Shown: positions 52,422-60,492 of the stretch, piece after piece
How positions within the stretch are numbered: the first letter of the stretch is position 1
Layout of the letters: every line of letters begins with the position of its first letter
Assembly: GCF_008180615.1 (NCBI RefSeq)
Contig: NZ_VTEH01000001.1
Span: 81,735-145,734, forward strand
Direction: 5' to 3'
Length of the DNA stretch: 64,000 nucleotides
From: Rossellomorea vietnamensis
GTDB lineage: Bacteria > Bacillota > Bacilli > Bacillales > Bacillaceae_B
The notes under the pieces: model-generated
Told to the model about the DNA's origin: nothing
Databases searched by the model: none
What the model saw: only the letters and a program-made list of their open reading frames with translations
Translations under genes and position numbers: made by a program

Positions 52422-55400
52422 TTAAGCTAAAAACTGAAATCTGGTGGTACTGCCTGTTTGTGAAGAGATGACTTCCAACCGTGCATCAATCCGTTCTTTC
52501 AGCTCCGGAACATGTGATATCAGACCGACTAAACGACCACTGCTTTGAATATCCATCAGTGCTTCTATCGCATGGTCAAGAGATTCAGGATCCAGTGTGC
52601 CAAATCCTTCATCAATAAACATTGTTTCCAGGGAAACACCCCCAGCATACTGCTGAACAACGTCAGCAAGACCGAGCGCCAGGCAAAGTGCTGCTTTGAA
52701 GCTTTCGCCTCCTGAAAGCGTTTTAACATGACGATCCTGTCCTGTATATTGATCAAAGACTAGCAGCTCCAAGCCGCTTTGGACATTCCCTTTACTTCTA
52801 TCTTTTTTCCTGATCAGCCTGTATCTGCCTGATGTCATTTTCATCAGCCTCTCATTTGCCACCAACAAAATATCCTCTAAAAAAGAGGCCAGGACATAGC
52901 GTTCAAATGTCAGACGATGTGCATTTTGTCCTCGTGCCATCTCGGCAAGATGACCGGCAAGGCTGTATCTATTTTCCATATATTTCATCTTCTTGTTAAG
53001 TTGAAGGACGTATTCTAAGATCCCTTCATTTTCAGATTTCCTCATTTTCATGGAATTATAGTCTTCGTTCAGACTTTTTAATTCTTCGTTCATTAACGTG
53101 AATTGCTGTTGAAGTTCTTCAAGGCTTGGTTCTTCTGAATCCAGAAGAGCTTTTTCGAGTTCTTCAAGCCTGTCCTTCACCGAGCGGACTTCCTCCCCGT
53201 AACTGCTCACAACTTTTTCCATTGAACTGATTTCAGATTCGGTTCTTTTCGCTTCCTGAAATGCCCTGTAGCTTTCAAAACCTTGTTCTTCCAGTATTTG
53301 CAGAAATTTGTTCCGTTCATCTTCCATCTCTGTTTTAAGCCTATCCACTGCAGCCTGCCTGTCATTTGCTTGGGCTTCATTAACAGAAACGTCTTTACTC
53401 AGGCGATTATAGACTTCCTGAGCTTTTTCAAATGATGTTTGTAACAGATTCAATTCCTTCTCGGCTGCAAGCAATGCCTGGGTGAATTTCTCCCTGGTTC
53501 TGAGCTCGGGGGGAATGGCCGACCTTCTGCTTTCTAATGCTCCCTTCTTGGCATAAAAATTTTCAGATAAATTCTGTTCATCCTTTGTCAGCTGTTCGAT
53601 CATCTTGTCCTGCTGCTCGATGAACCTCTTATTCTCTTCGATATTTTCAATAAGAAGCTGGAGCCCGCTAAGCTGCTGTCTGCCTGTCTTTAAATCTGTT
53701 TTTTTCGCTTCCATCAGCCTTCTTACCGACTCTAATTCGTTATCGATATGCTCCTCTTTGATCCCTTCAATCATTTCAGTAATTTCACTCAAAACTTCCC
53801 GTTTTTGGGTTTGAATCGATGTGTATTGAGCTTCAATCTCATAATAGCTTCTGCTGGATTCATTTGAGCGTTTTTCTTTTTCCGCTGCCATTTCTTTTGC
53901 TGCTTTAATATCCTTTTCATGTGGAAGGTCATCCTGCAGGTGTGCAAGAACAGGATGCTGCTCGGATCCGCATACTGGACATGGGTCTCCCTCATTTAGG
54001 TTGGAAGCAAGTATACCTGCTTGTGCTTTACTCCATTTACCTTCCAGCCAATTCAAAGTGGAACGGGCATCTTCAAGTTCTTGAACGGCATGCTTTTGCT
54101 GTTGGTTCCGCTTTTCAAGATTAAGTTTCAGGAGGGTGCTTTCTTTTGCTATTTTTTGATAATGCAAGAGTAGTTTCTCACTGCTTTGCAGTTCGGAAAT
54201 CGCTTTTTCTATTTCAAACATCTCTATCCGGAGGTTTTCCAGAGCAGCTTTTCTTTCCTCCTGCTCCTGAAGAATTTTCTTCTTAGCAGACAGGCCTTCT
54301 ACCGCCTGTTTCATTTCATCCTTCAACCGCTTCCGCTGTCCGTCAAGATTGGAGACCTCATCCTCTAATTGTCCGTAGGAGAAAACATCTTCCCGCAGGC
54401 TTTCCAGGGAATTGACCTTCTTTCCTGCTTCTTTTCTCTTCTCTTCCTTTTTCTGCTCTTGCTCCCAATTCTCACGGGCAGTATGCATACTCTCCGTTAA
54501 CTCACGCTGTTGAATGTGGAGCTTCTCTAATTCTTGTTCTACCGATTTCAATTCACGATTCAACCTATGGCAGTATTCATCCTGTTTTAACAGCTTGTCT
54601 GCTTGATGAGCTTTTTTGATTTCGGCCTTCAATCGTTCTATATCTTCTCTCTTATTTACAAGGGTTTGTTTTTGTTCTCTAAGGACTCTCCTCTTCTCAA
54701 ACTGTTCTACCAGTTTCTGCGCTTGAACGATTTGTTTTTGAAGCTGATCTCTATCTTTCTGTTTATTATCAAAGAGCTTGTTTAATTCACTCAGTGCCTT
54801 ATTCATATCAGTATTGTGATATTGAAGTTTTTCAATTATTAATGTGTCGTTTAGGGGTTCCTCCAGAAGAAGCTCCCTTAATGCTTCATTTTGTTCAGGG
54901 TGTATACCCAGCAGATTTCTCGTTCTGTCTTCCACCGCTTTTTCAACATCTCTTTTTAAAAGATCACTTTCTTCTTTTAATTTATCCTGGATGTTTTTAT
55001 AAAACTCTGTATGAAAAAGCCGTTGAAGAATCGCTTCTTTATCTTTGCTGTCAGAAGTCAGAAGCTTGCGGAACTCTCCCTGCGGAATCATGAGAATCTG
55101 CCTGAACTGGTTTGCATCAAGCTGAATGATTTCTTTTATTTTTTCATCGACATCTCTGACGTTCGCCGCCAGCAGCTTTTTCTCTCCGCTTTCATCGATT
55201 GAATAAAACTCTGCTTTTGCGTTGACAGTTGTGAACCCTTCACCACGCGCTTTCTTTTTTTCCTGTTGAGGAGACCTGGTAATGAGGTACGTCCTGCCCC
55301 TTAAGGAAAAAGTCAGAGACACTTCAGTCAAGTCGTTGTCATCTGCAAATTGACTGCGGAGATCGTTGCCGTTCCTGTCTTCTCCCGATGCTTTTCCATA

Positions 55401-55556
55401 AATGGCAAAGGAGATTCCATCAAAAATGGTTGTTTTTCCAGAGCCTGTTTTTCCGGAAATGACAAACATCGTTCTATTCTCAAGAAGCTGAAAATCAATG
55501 GTTTCGGCAGCAGGGTAAGGCCCGAACGCCTGCATGGTCAGTTGTAATGGTTTCAT
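52422..55556 (-). CDS. sbcC: SbcC exonuclease ATPase subunit
   Basis: The 1044-residue SMC-like ATPase has an N-terminal Walker A (VISGKTGSGKTTIFDGISFAIYG, about 33-55), long coiled coils with a zinc hook DPCPVCGSEQHP at about 520, and C-terminal ABC signature LSGGESFKAALCLALGLADVV plus Walker B ETMFIDEGFGTLD. With SbcD it forms a nuclease that cuts hairpins and protein-blocked DNA ends. It overlaps sbcD by four bases. Confidence 0.95.
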   Translation of the reverse strand: MKPLQLTMQAFGPYPAAETIDFQLLENRTMFVISGKTGSGKTTIFDGISFAIYGKASGEDRNGNDLRSQFADDNDLTEVSLTFSLRGRTYLITRSPQQEKKKARGEGFTTVNAKAEFYSIDESGEKKLLAANVRDVDEKIKEIIQLDANQFRQILMIPQGEFRKLLTSDSKDKEAILQRLFHTEFYKNIQDKLKEESDLLKRDVEKAVEDRTRNLLGIHPEQNEALRELLLEEPLNDTLIIEKLQYHNTDMNKALSELNKLFDNKQKDRDQLQKQIVQAQKLVEQFEKRRVLREQKQTLVNKREDIERLKAEIKKAHQADKLLKQDEYCHRLNRELKSVEQELEKLHIQQRELTESMHTARENWEQEQKKEEKRKEAGKKVNSLESLREDVFSYGQLEDEVSNLDGQRKRLKDEMKQAVEGLSAKKKILQEQEERKAALENLRIEMFEIEKAISELQSSEKLLLHYQKIAKESTLLKLNLEKRNQQQKHAVQELEDARSTLNWLEGKWSKAQAGILASNLNEGDPCPVCGSEQHPVLAHLQDDLPHEKDIKAAKEMAAEKEKRSNESSRSYYEIEAQYTSIQTQKREVLSEITEMIEGIKEEHIDNELESVRRLMEAKKTDLKTGRQQLSGLQLLIENIEENKRFIEQQDKMIEQLTKDEQNLSENFYAKKGALESRRSAIPPELRTREKFTQALLAAEKELNLLQTSFEKAQEVYNRLSKDVSVNEAQANDRQAAVDRLKTEMEDERNKFLQILEEQGFESYRAFQEAKRTESEISSMEKVVSSYGEEVRSVKDRLEELEKALLDSEEPSLEELQQQFTLMNEELKSLNEDYNSMKMRKSENEGILEYVLQLNKKMKYMENRYSLAGHLAEMARGQNAHRLTFERYVLASFLEDILLVANERLMKMTSGRYRLIRKKDRSKGNVQSGLELLVFDQYTGQDRHVKTLSGGESFKAALCLALGLADVVQQYAGGVSLETMFIDEGFGTLDPESLDHAIEALMDIQSSGRLVGLISHVPELKERIDARLEVISSQTGSTTRFQFLA

Positions 55557-56698
55557 TTCTTTTCAGCCTCCCTCTTCGCCTTCTCAATGACATTGATCAT
55601 CATTTGTTTCTTCTCTTCAGAAAAATCAGAAGTGGTCATTTCATTGTAAAACTGCTGAAATAGTTCCAACTCTGTCTTTTTCTCATCCTTGACTGTAGAA
55701 TAATTCTCTTTCCTTCTTAAATCGTATTGTTCTACTTTTTTTTCTAAATGAAGCACATTTGGGTATACCTGGCGCAATTTATTGATTGGGTCGATGAGGG
55801 CTCCCTCATCATGCAGAGTCACTTTCAGAAAGTCATCTGTTTTTTGATCGTTGAAAAAATGGGGATCTAAGAGCTCTTCCATAAACCCTTTTATCTCACG
55901 CATGTCCTGTTTGGGTGTTAAAGTTTTTTCTTCTATCGAAATATTTCCTTTTGAATCGATTTCAACAATTGAAACAGCCTTTCTCTGTTTAGCTTCAGAA
56001 AAAGAGTATTTTAATAGTGAACCAGAATACTTCACTCTAGTGTGCTTGATGGCATCCGGGCTATGAAGATGTCCAAGGGCAGTATAATGGAAAGGATCAA
56101 ATAATTCTGAGCCTACGCATCCTGAACCTCCCACAGACAAAGTTCTTTCAGAGTCAGAGGTTTTTCCGCCAAGAACAAAGGCATGGCCTACGAACACCTG
56201 GGGCAGTGAAGTATCCATATTCTTTTCGATTTGACCAACAAGTGCCTGCATGGCATCGTGATGGGAGTGAATGGAATCATCTTGAAGAAGCTGGCGGACG
56301 ATTCCAGGATCTGCATAAGGGATCAAATGAAAATGAATACCATCAACTTCTATTGGAGTAAAATCATTCGTTAGTTTTCCTTTTAAATATAAACGGCTCT
56401 GTTTATACCAAGACGTACCAAAAGACAGCCTTTCAGCGCTATCATGATTTCCCGATATAGCTATTACCGGGATTTTCAACTCTACATTGATTTTGTATAA
56501 AATCTCATCAAGCAATTCCACAGCTTCTGTAGGCGGTACCGAGCGGTCATATAGATCACCGGCGATAACCACGGCGTCAGGCTGTTCATCTTCTACCAAT
56601 TGAACGAATTGATATAAAACTTCCCGCTGCTGTTCAGTCATATAGATGCCGTGAACCAGCTTTCCCAAATGCCAGTCGGCTGTATGTATAAACTTCAT
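55553..56698 (-). CDS. sbcD: SbcD exonuclease nuclease subunit
   Basis: The 381-residue metallophosphatase has MKFIHTADWHLGK, VIAGDLYDRSVPP, ISGNHDSAERL and ALGHLHSP motifs coordinating two metals (Mre11-type). It is the partner of SbcC. The start at 56698 is set by MKFIHTADWHLGK and AGAGGTGA 8 bases upstream. A LexA-like box lies just ahead. Confidence 0.95.
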   Translation of the reverse strand: MKFIHTADWHLGKLVHGIYMTEQQREVLYQFVQLVEDEQPDAVVIAGDLYDRSVPPTEAVELLDEILYKINVELKIPVIAISGNHDSAERLSFGTSWYKQSRLYLKGKLTNDFTPIEVDGIHFHLIPYADPGIVRQLLQDDSIHSHHDAMQALVGQIEKNMDTSLPQVFVGHAFVLGGKTSDSERTLSVGGSGCVGSELFDPFHYTALGHLHSPDAIKHTRVKYSGSLLKYSFSEAKQRKAVSIVEIDSKGNISIEEKTLTPKQDMREIKGFMEELLDPHFFNDQKTDDFLKVTLHDEGALIDPINKLRQVYPNVLHLEKKVEQYDLRRKENYSTVKDEKKTELELFQQFYNEMTTSDFSEEKKQMMINVIEKAKREAEKK

Positions 56699-56712
56699 CA
56701 AAATCACCTCTC

Positions 56713-56726
56713 CGAACAAATATTCT
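56713..56726. promoter_or_regulatory. Candidate LexA (SOS) box upstream of sbcD
   Basis: CGAACAAATATTCT matches 11 of 14 bases of the Bacillus LexA palindrome CGAACATATGTTCG. It sits 15 bases upstream of the start. Co-regulation with DNA repair is plausible but unproven. Confidence 0.4.
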
Positions 56727-56765
56727 ATTCGTATTATATCAGAGATTCTCAGATGTTTGTTACAC

Positions 56766-56862
56766 TTTGATAGGTTGGCATGAATTAACGGAGGAAACTA
56801 CTGTAATGTCGTTTCTCTGATTTGGGAGAGTAATTTCCTTTCTGTTTGGCAGCCTATCTACT
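56766..56862. repeat. Short inverted-repeat sequence related to the 48.8-kb element
   Basis: GATAGGTTGGCA and TTGGCAGCCTATC are inverted repeats. The interior CTCTGATTTGGGAGAGTAAT parallels CTCTGATTGGGGAGGGTATT at 48837. Confidence 0.45.
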
Positions 56863-56973
56863 TCACTCGCGAAAGCTTGTATTAGGCCAGTTCTCACCGA
56901 AACCCGGTTTAATAGTTTTATACGCTTATAAGAAAGTTGAAAAAGCCTTACCCTTTAAAAGCTATATGCAGAA

Positions 56974-57127
56974 GGCTGTTTTCGCATATTCCTATAAGAG
57001 ATAAAACTCTTAGTATCCGGGGGAAAATCCAGCTCTTGAGATTTTTCCGAAAGCAACAAATTTTCCTCTCTTGATATTTCTTCTTCGGATTTAGTATCAA
57101 ATAGCAGCAAAGTTTATGAACAGAGCC
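56974..57127. mobile_element. Miniature inverted-repeat element with internal inversion
   Basis: The ends (GGCTGTTTTCGCATAT; AGCAGCAAAGTTTATGAACA-GAGCC) are in the same orientation as in the 52-kb copy. However, 56991-57059 (ATAAGAGATAAAACTCTTAG...CCGAAAGCAACAAA) is the reverse complement of the corresponding 52200-52268. No clear target duplication remains. Confidence 0.65.
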
Positions 57128-57130
57128 ATA

Positions 57131-57165
57131 AAAAAAGGATTGCCCCTTTGGGAACAATCCTTTTA
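57131..57165 (-). terminator. Terminator after the lipoprotein gene
   Basis: AAAAGGATTG pairs with CAATCCTTTT, with an inner CCC/GGG pair and a T run on the minus strand. Confidence 0.85.
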
Positions 57166-57174
57166 CGCCTTTAA

Positions 57175-57705
57175 TTAGCCGTTAATATCATTGCTAAGAG
57201 AAGATTTAACCAGTCCGGCTTCTTCAAGCAAGCTGCCGATTTGCTCTTCAGCTTCTGTAAATTTTTCATTAGCCGCTTCAAAGTTTACTTCTTCATTTTG
57301 CAGTTCTGCAGCTTTCATATCATAAGATTCGGCAAGTGTAGATTTGAACGTTTCTAATTCTTCCTCGAACTGAGAAAGCTCTTCAGAAACTTCCATCCCT
57401 TGTACTGCTTCACTTGATGCAGCCGCAGATGCAGCCGCGGCTTCTTTCATTTCAGCACTCGGAGCTTCTTCTCCACCCATAGCTGCTTCAAAATCATTTA
57501 ATTCATTATCTACTCCATTAAGAGTACTTGTCATATTCAAGTAAAAATCCATCATTGCTCCGGATACATCAGCAGTTTCTTCCGTTGACTCAGTTTCTTC
57601 TGCATTGTCTGCACTATTATTGTCCGCCGCATTGTTTTCTCCATTGTTTGAACAACCTGCAACCGCTAACAAAATAGCTAATCCTAACCACCATAATTTT
57701 TTCAT
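57175..57705 (-). CDS. Acidic lipoprotein of unknown function
   Basis: The 176-residue protein has a lipoprotein signal MKKLWWLGLAILLAVAGC (Cys 18), an Asn/Asp/Glu-rich linker, then a helical domain (SGAMMDFYLNMTSTLNGVDNELNDFEAAM...EAGLVKSSL). The start at 57705 is chosen for AAAGG 9 bases upstream. No family recognised; anchored to the outer face of the membrane. Confidence 0.78.
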   Translation of the reverse strand: MKKLWWLGLAILLAVAGCSNNGENNAADNNSADNAEETESTEETADVSGAMMDFYLNMTSTLNGVDNELNDFEAAMGGEEAPSAEMKEAAAASAAASSEAVQGMEVSEELSQFEEELETFKSTLAESYDMKAAELQNEEVNFEAANEKFTEAEEQIGSLLEEAGLVKSSLSNDING

Positions 57706-57910
57706 GTTCTTCATCCTTTCTGAATTGCCCATGTTGAATAGTTTTCCGGCAAGATCTGTGCTGCTGCCCATGCAGCTCCACAAGTTTCAGCCGATAAGTA
57801 TCTTATCATGGGAATATCAGGCAGGTAAAGGAATTGTCCTTCATTTCCCTAAAGTTTAAATCTTGGAAATTTTGTATTATTTCTGAATAAAAGCACCCAA
57901 TACTTACTGC

Positions 57911-57939
57911 TTGAAATTCTTTCTGAAATTCTCCATAAT
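57911..57939 (+). promoter_or_regulatory. Candidate sigma-A promoter for tRNA-Sec
   Basis: TTGAAA (57911-57916), 17 bases, CATAAT (57934-57939). The predicted start is about 20 bases ahead of the tRNA. Confidence 0.45.
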
Positions 57940-57963
57940 AGAGAATGCTGATATAACTTCTGT

Positions 57964-58060
57964 GGGGCTGATTGTGTTGCTGGTGCATGCCTCGGTCTTC
58001 AAAACCGCTTGGGAGGCGCGTGCCGTCTCCGCTGGGTTCGATTCCCAGGCAGTCCCGCCA
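57964..58060 (+). tRNA. selC: Selenocysteine tRNA, anticodon TCA
   Basis: The 97-base tRNA has an encoded 3' CCA, an 8-base acceptor strand GGGGCTGA pairing with GCAGTCCC (one G-T wobble and an A-G mismatch at the last pair), T arm CTGGG TTCGATT CCCAG, anticodon loop CTTCAAA (UCA, reads UGA) and a long variable arm (GGAGGCGCGTGCCGTCTCC). The 8+5 bp acceptor-T stem and GCTGGTGCAT D loop are tRNA-Sec hallmarks. The anticodon and D stems are weaker than usual. A strong terminator follows. Confidence 0.88.
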
Positions 58061-58090
58061 AATTCAACTACAATATCTTTAAAATATGTT

Positions 58091-58125
58091 ATGTCCTTAG
58101 AGATATCCTCTAAGGACATTTTAAT
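58091..58125 (+). terminator. Terminator of tRNA-Sec
   Basis: ATGTCCTTAGAG pairs perfectly with CTCTAAGGACAT around 5 bases, then TTTAATTT. Confidence 0.85.
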
Positions 58126-58132
58126 TTGTAAG

Positions 58133-58222
58133 TTAGTCCCTGCTTTTCTTATACATCCGATAAGCTGCAAAGAATAAAATAACCCCAATAATAATGCCTG
58201 ATAAATCCACCAGCAGCCCCAT
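58133..58222 (-). CDS. 29-residue membrane protein
   Basis: MGLLVDLSGIIIGVILFFAAY then RMYKKSRD: a single transmembrane helix with a basic tail. AAGGCGG lies about 9 bases upstream of the ATG. It resembles other very short Bacillus membrane peptides. Function unknown. Confidence 0.6.
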   Translation of the reverse strand: MGLLVDLSGIIIGVILFFAAYRMYKKSRD

Positions 58223-58392
58223 TGATCTTTCCGCCTTTCTATCCTCTTGTTCACATGAAAATGTGTACTGCTTTTTGTATATTTTTCCGAAAGAAGCAGA
58301 AATTAAATTATACAAGCACTAAGATTTTCCCATAAAAAGATTGCTTTTACCATATGGTTTCGAATATAAAATCTTACAATAGGGGGATTAGG

Positions 58393-58890
58393 GTGAAAAA
58401 GAGGAATGAGAAAAGGATTTTAATCTTTTTACTGGGTTTCGGGCTACTTTCCTTCATGAATATTCTACGAAAACCACCTATCAAGGACTGGCTGATTATT
58501 TTCCTGGTAAAGGGGTATATTTCTTCTATTTTAGATAAGTTTGTGGTTAAGAAGGGTTATATAAAATATCCTGTAAGATTGATCCATATATTTGATACAA
58601 GCTTTATTTTTGATTACTTACTATTTCCTATTACCTGTGTTTATTACAACCTGGCCACTTATCAAAAAAACTTTAAGACCATTTTTATTAGAGTCCTCTA
58701 TTTCAGTGTTCCTATGACTATCGTTGAACAATGGCTGGAGAGGAAAACCAATCTCATCGAATATAGGAAAGGCTGGAGCTGGATATTTACTTTTATATCT
58801 TTGAATATCACCTTTTTAATGGTGAGGGGAATTATCTCACTAGTGAGAGTGAAAGCAGAGAGTGAAGATAGTAAATTTCAGAAGTATTAA
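58393..58890 (+). CDS. CBO0543-family membrane protein
   Basis: The 165-residue protein has four to five transmembrane helices and the pattern KPPIKDWLIIFLVKGYISSILDKFVVKKGYIKYPVRL...FDYLLFPITCVYYN...EQWLERKTNLIEYRKGWSW, which fits the CBO0543 family of spore-formers. Function unknown. The GTG at 58393 follows GGGGG by about 6-8 bases. Confidence 0.8.
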   Translation: MKKRNEKRILIFLLGFGLLSFMNILRKPPIKDWLIIFLVKGYISSILDKFVVKKGYIKYPVRLIHIFDTSFIFDYLLFPITCVYYNLATYQKNFKTIFIRVLYFSVPMTIVEQWLERKTNLIEYRKGWSWIFTFISLNITFLMVRGIISLVRVKAESEDSKFQKY

Positions 58891-59106
58891 TTCTATGATT
58901 TCTCACGGCTTTTGCAACAGCTGTCTTGCAGCAGCCATTTATTCTTTCTGTTAGTCTCTTTACTTGAGATTTGCTTCTGTCTCTTAAACGTTTTAAGTAC
59001 ATTCCTGGAAATTAAAAGGACAAAGATGCTCTCCCGAATTTGAGAGAGAGAACGCCTCCATTACAGACTTTTAAGTTTTTCCAAAAGCAGCTCAATTTGA
59101 ACAGTA

Positions 59107-59133
59107 AAAAAACCGGTAAAAACCGGTTTTTTT
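59107..59133 (-). terminator. Terminator after the YtxH-like gene
   Basis: AAAAAACCGGT and ACCGGTTTTTT form a hairpin with a T run on the minus strand. Confidence 0.85.
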
Positions 59134-59698
59134 ATCCAAGCTGTCCTGGTATTTTTTTGTCTGAACTGTTAGAAGTAGAAGAAGTGTTGTTAAACCCTGT
59201 ACTGCTGTTCGAAGTTGACCTGCTATTCACGCTTCCGCCAGTTTGATTGGAGCTTTCATCCATTACTTCTTCCCCAGCTTCCTTTACCTTTCCGCCGATG
59301 TCTTTAAGGTCTGAAGTGGCTTCTTTAGCAGTTGAAAGGATTTCTGTGGATTCTTCCTTAACTTGATTGACTTGGCCAATAATATCTCCATTTACCTTTT
59401 CATACAGATTTTGAGCATCATTGATAGCTTCTTTCAATACGGATTGAGCCGAACTTAAACGATCTTGCAGGTCACTTTTTACACCTGATGGATCATTTCT
59501 TACTTGGCCAACCATGTCCATCGTGGAGTCTTTCATGTTTTTCGTATTGGAAGTCACCTTTTGTCTTGTAGTAGAGTCCAGCATTGCTAATGCTCCGCCA
59601 ACTACCGCTCCCAATACCATTCCTTTTACAAGTTTTCCATTCTTCTCTTCTTCGTTTGATGATACATTTGTGTTGTTATACGATACTGTTTGTGTCAT
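59132..59698 (-). CDS. YtxH-domain general stress protein
   Basis: The 188-residue protein has a glycine-rich hydrophobic segment KGMVLGAVVGGALAMLDSTTRQKV (about 23-46), as in YtxH/GvpP proteins, then a long amphipathic helical region and a Ser/Asn-rich tail. Such proteins are usually sigma-B controlled. The start at 59698 follows AGGAGG. A sigma-B-type promoter is present upstream. Confidence 0.85.
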   Translation of the reverse strand: MTQTVSYNNTNVSSNEEEKNGKLVKGMVLGAVVGGALAMLDSTTRQKVTSNTKNMKDSTMDMVGQVRNDPSGVKSDLQDRLSSAQSVLKEAINDAQNLYEKVNGDIIGQVNQVKEESTEILSTAKEATSDLKDIGGKVKEAGEEVMDESSNQTGGSVNSRSTSNSSTGFNNTSSTSNSSDKKIPGQLG

Positions 59699-59745
59699 AA
59701 AAAACATCCTCCTAAGCAATATTTATATATGGTCTTAGTTTTTTC

Positions 59746-59770
59746 TTTCCCGATATTTTTCATTTTAAAC
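59746..59770 (-). promoter_or_regulatory. Sigma-B-type promoter
   Basis: On the minus strand GTTTAA (59765-59770), 13 bases, GGGAAA (59746-59751) match the sigma-B consensus GTTTAA-N12-14-GGGWAW exactly. Confidence 0.75.
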
Positions 59771-60019
59771 TTTAAGTTCCTGCACATACTTTGGGAAATA
59801 TTTCCCAAATTTAAAAGATGTGATATTCTCACAAGGCCATTGAACAAGTCTACCAAAGACACTTTTAACTACAGAATCGTGTCTTTCCCGCTTCCGATGG
59901 TATGAAAGAGTGTTGGTTTCTATTCAAGATGCCCACTCCACTTGGGTTTATGCCTGGATGAAATGGGCTTTATTTTGAAAGCGGCCTGTTATTTACACAA
60001 TTGGATACCCGGCGGTTAA

Positions 60020-60215
60020 AACAAGGAAACTTTTTTCCCTTAATTTCAAATTCAAGCCCATTTTTTGGTGAATAGAGGAACTATTTTTCCTTAATTGATA
60101 AAAAGGCACATTTAACTAATGTATTAAGTTTAATAAGGGAAATTTATTCCCCTATTTTAGCTCTGCTAAGTGTTTTGTAGTAAACAAGGGAACTTTTTTT
60201 CTCTATTTATTACCC
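60020..60215. repeat. Four-copy array of palindromic motifs
   Basis: Four diverged units spaced about 51-56 bases carry AAGGAAACTTTTTTCCCTT (60023), AGGAACTATTTTTCCTT (60077), AAGGGAAATTTATTCCCCT (60135) and AAGGGAACTTTTTTTCTCT (60187). Each motif is an imperfect palindrome. Otherwise 59771-60378 holds no gene I can support. Confidence 0.6.
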
Positions 60216-60378
60216 AAAATACTGAACGACATGGTTAAGTGCCACCGGTCACTGGATTTAATCAGAGTCTTTCCATCGATTAGATGAAAAAGGACCCTTT
60301 CAGCTCCCGCTGGCAAAAGTTCCAAAAATCATTCTATGACTTATGTAGTAAAGAGAGAAGCATATACATTGCTTCCAA

Positions 60379-60428
60379 AGAAAAAAGTCAACTTTTCTCC
60401 CTATTTAAGGAAGGGAAAGTTGACTTTA
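60379..60428 (-). terminator. Terminator after the histidine kinase gene
   Basis: AAAGTCAACTTT pairs with AAAGTTGACTTT, extended by CCCT/AGGG; the minus strand continues TTTTTTCTTT. The short frame at 60284-60466 over it is probably not a gene. Confidence 0.8.
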
Positions 60429-60492
60429 TCTTTGATTATTACAAGGCAATTAAATTCGGCAGGTAGATTTTCAGTGCACTTGTTCTCACAGC

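Noticed and set aside
57911..58177. ORFs on both strands over the tRNA-Sec region
   Set aside because: Explained by the tRNA gene and its terminator.
60284..60466. 60-residue plus-strand frame
   Set aside because: Contains the long inverted repeat that serves as the kinase terminator; no ribosome site.
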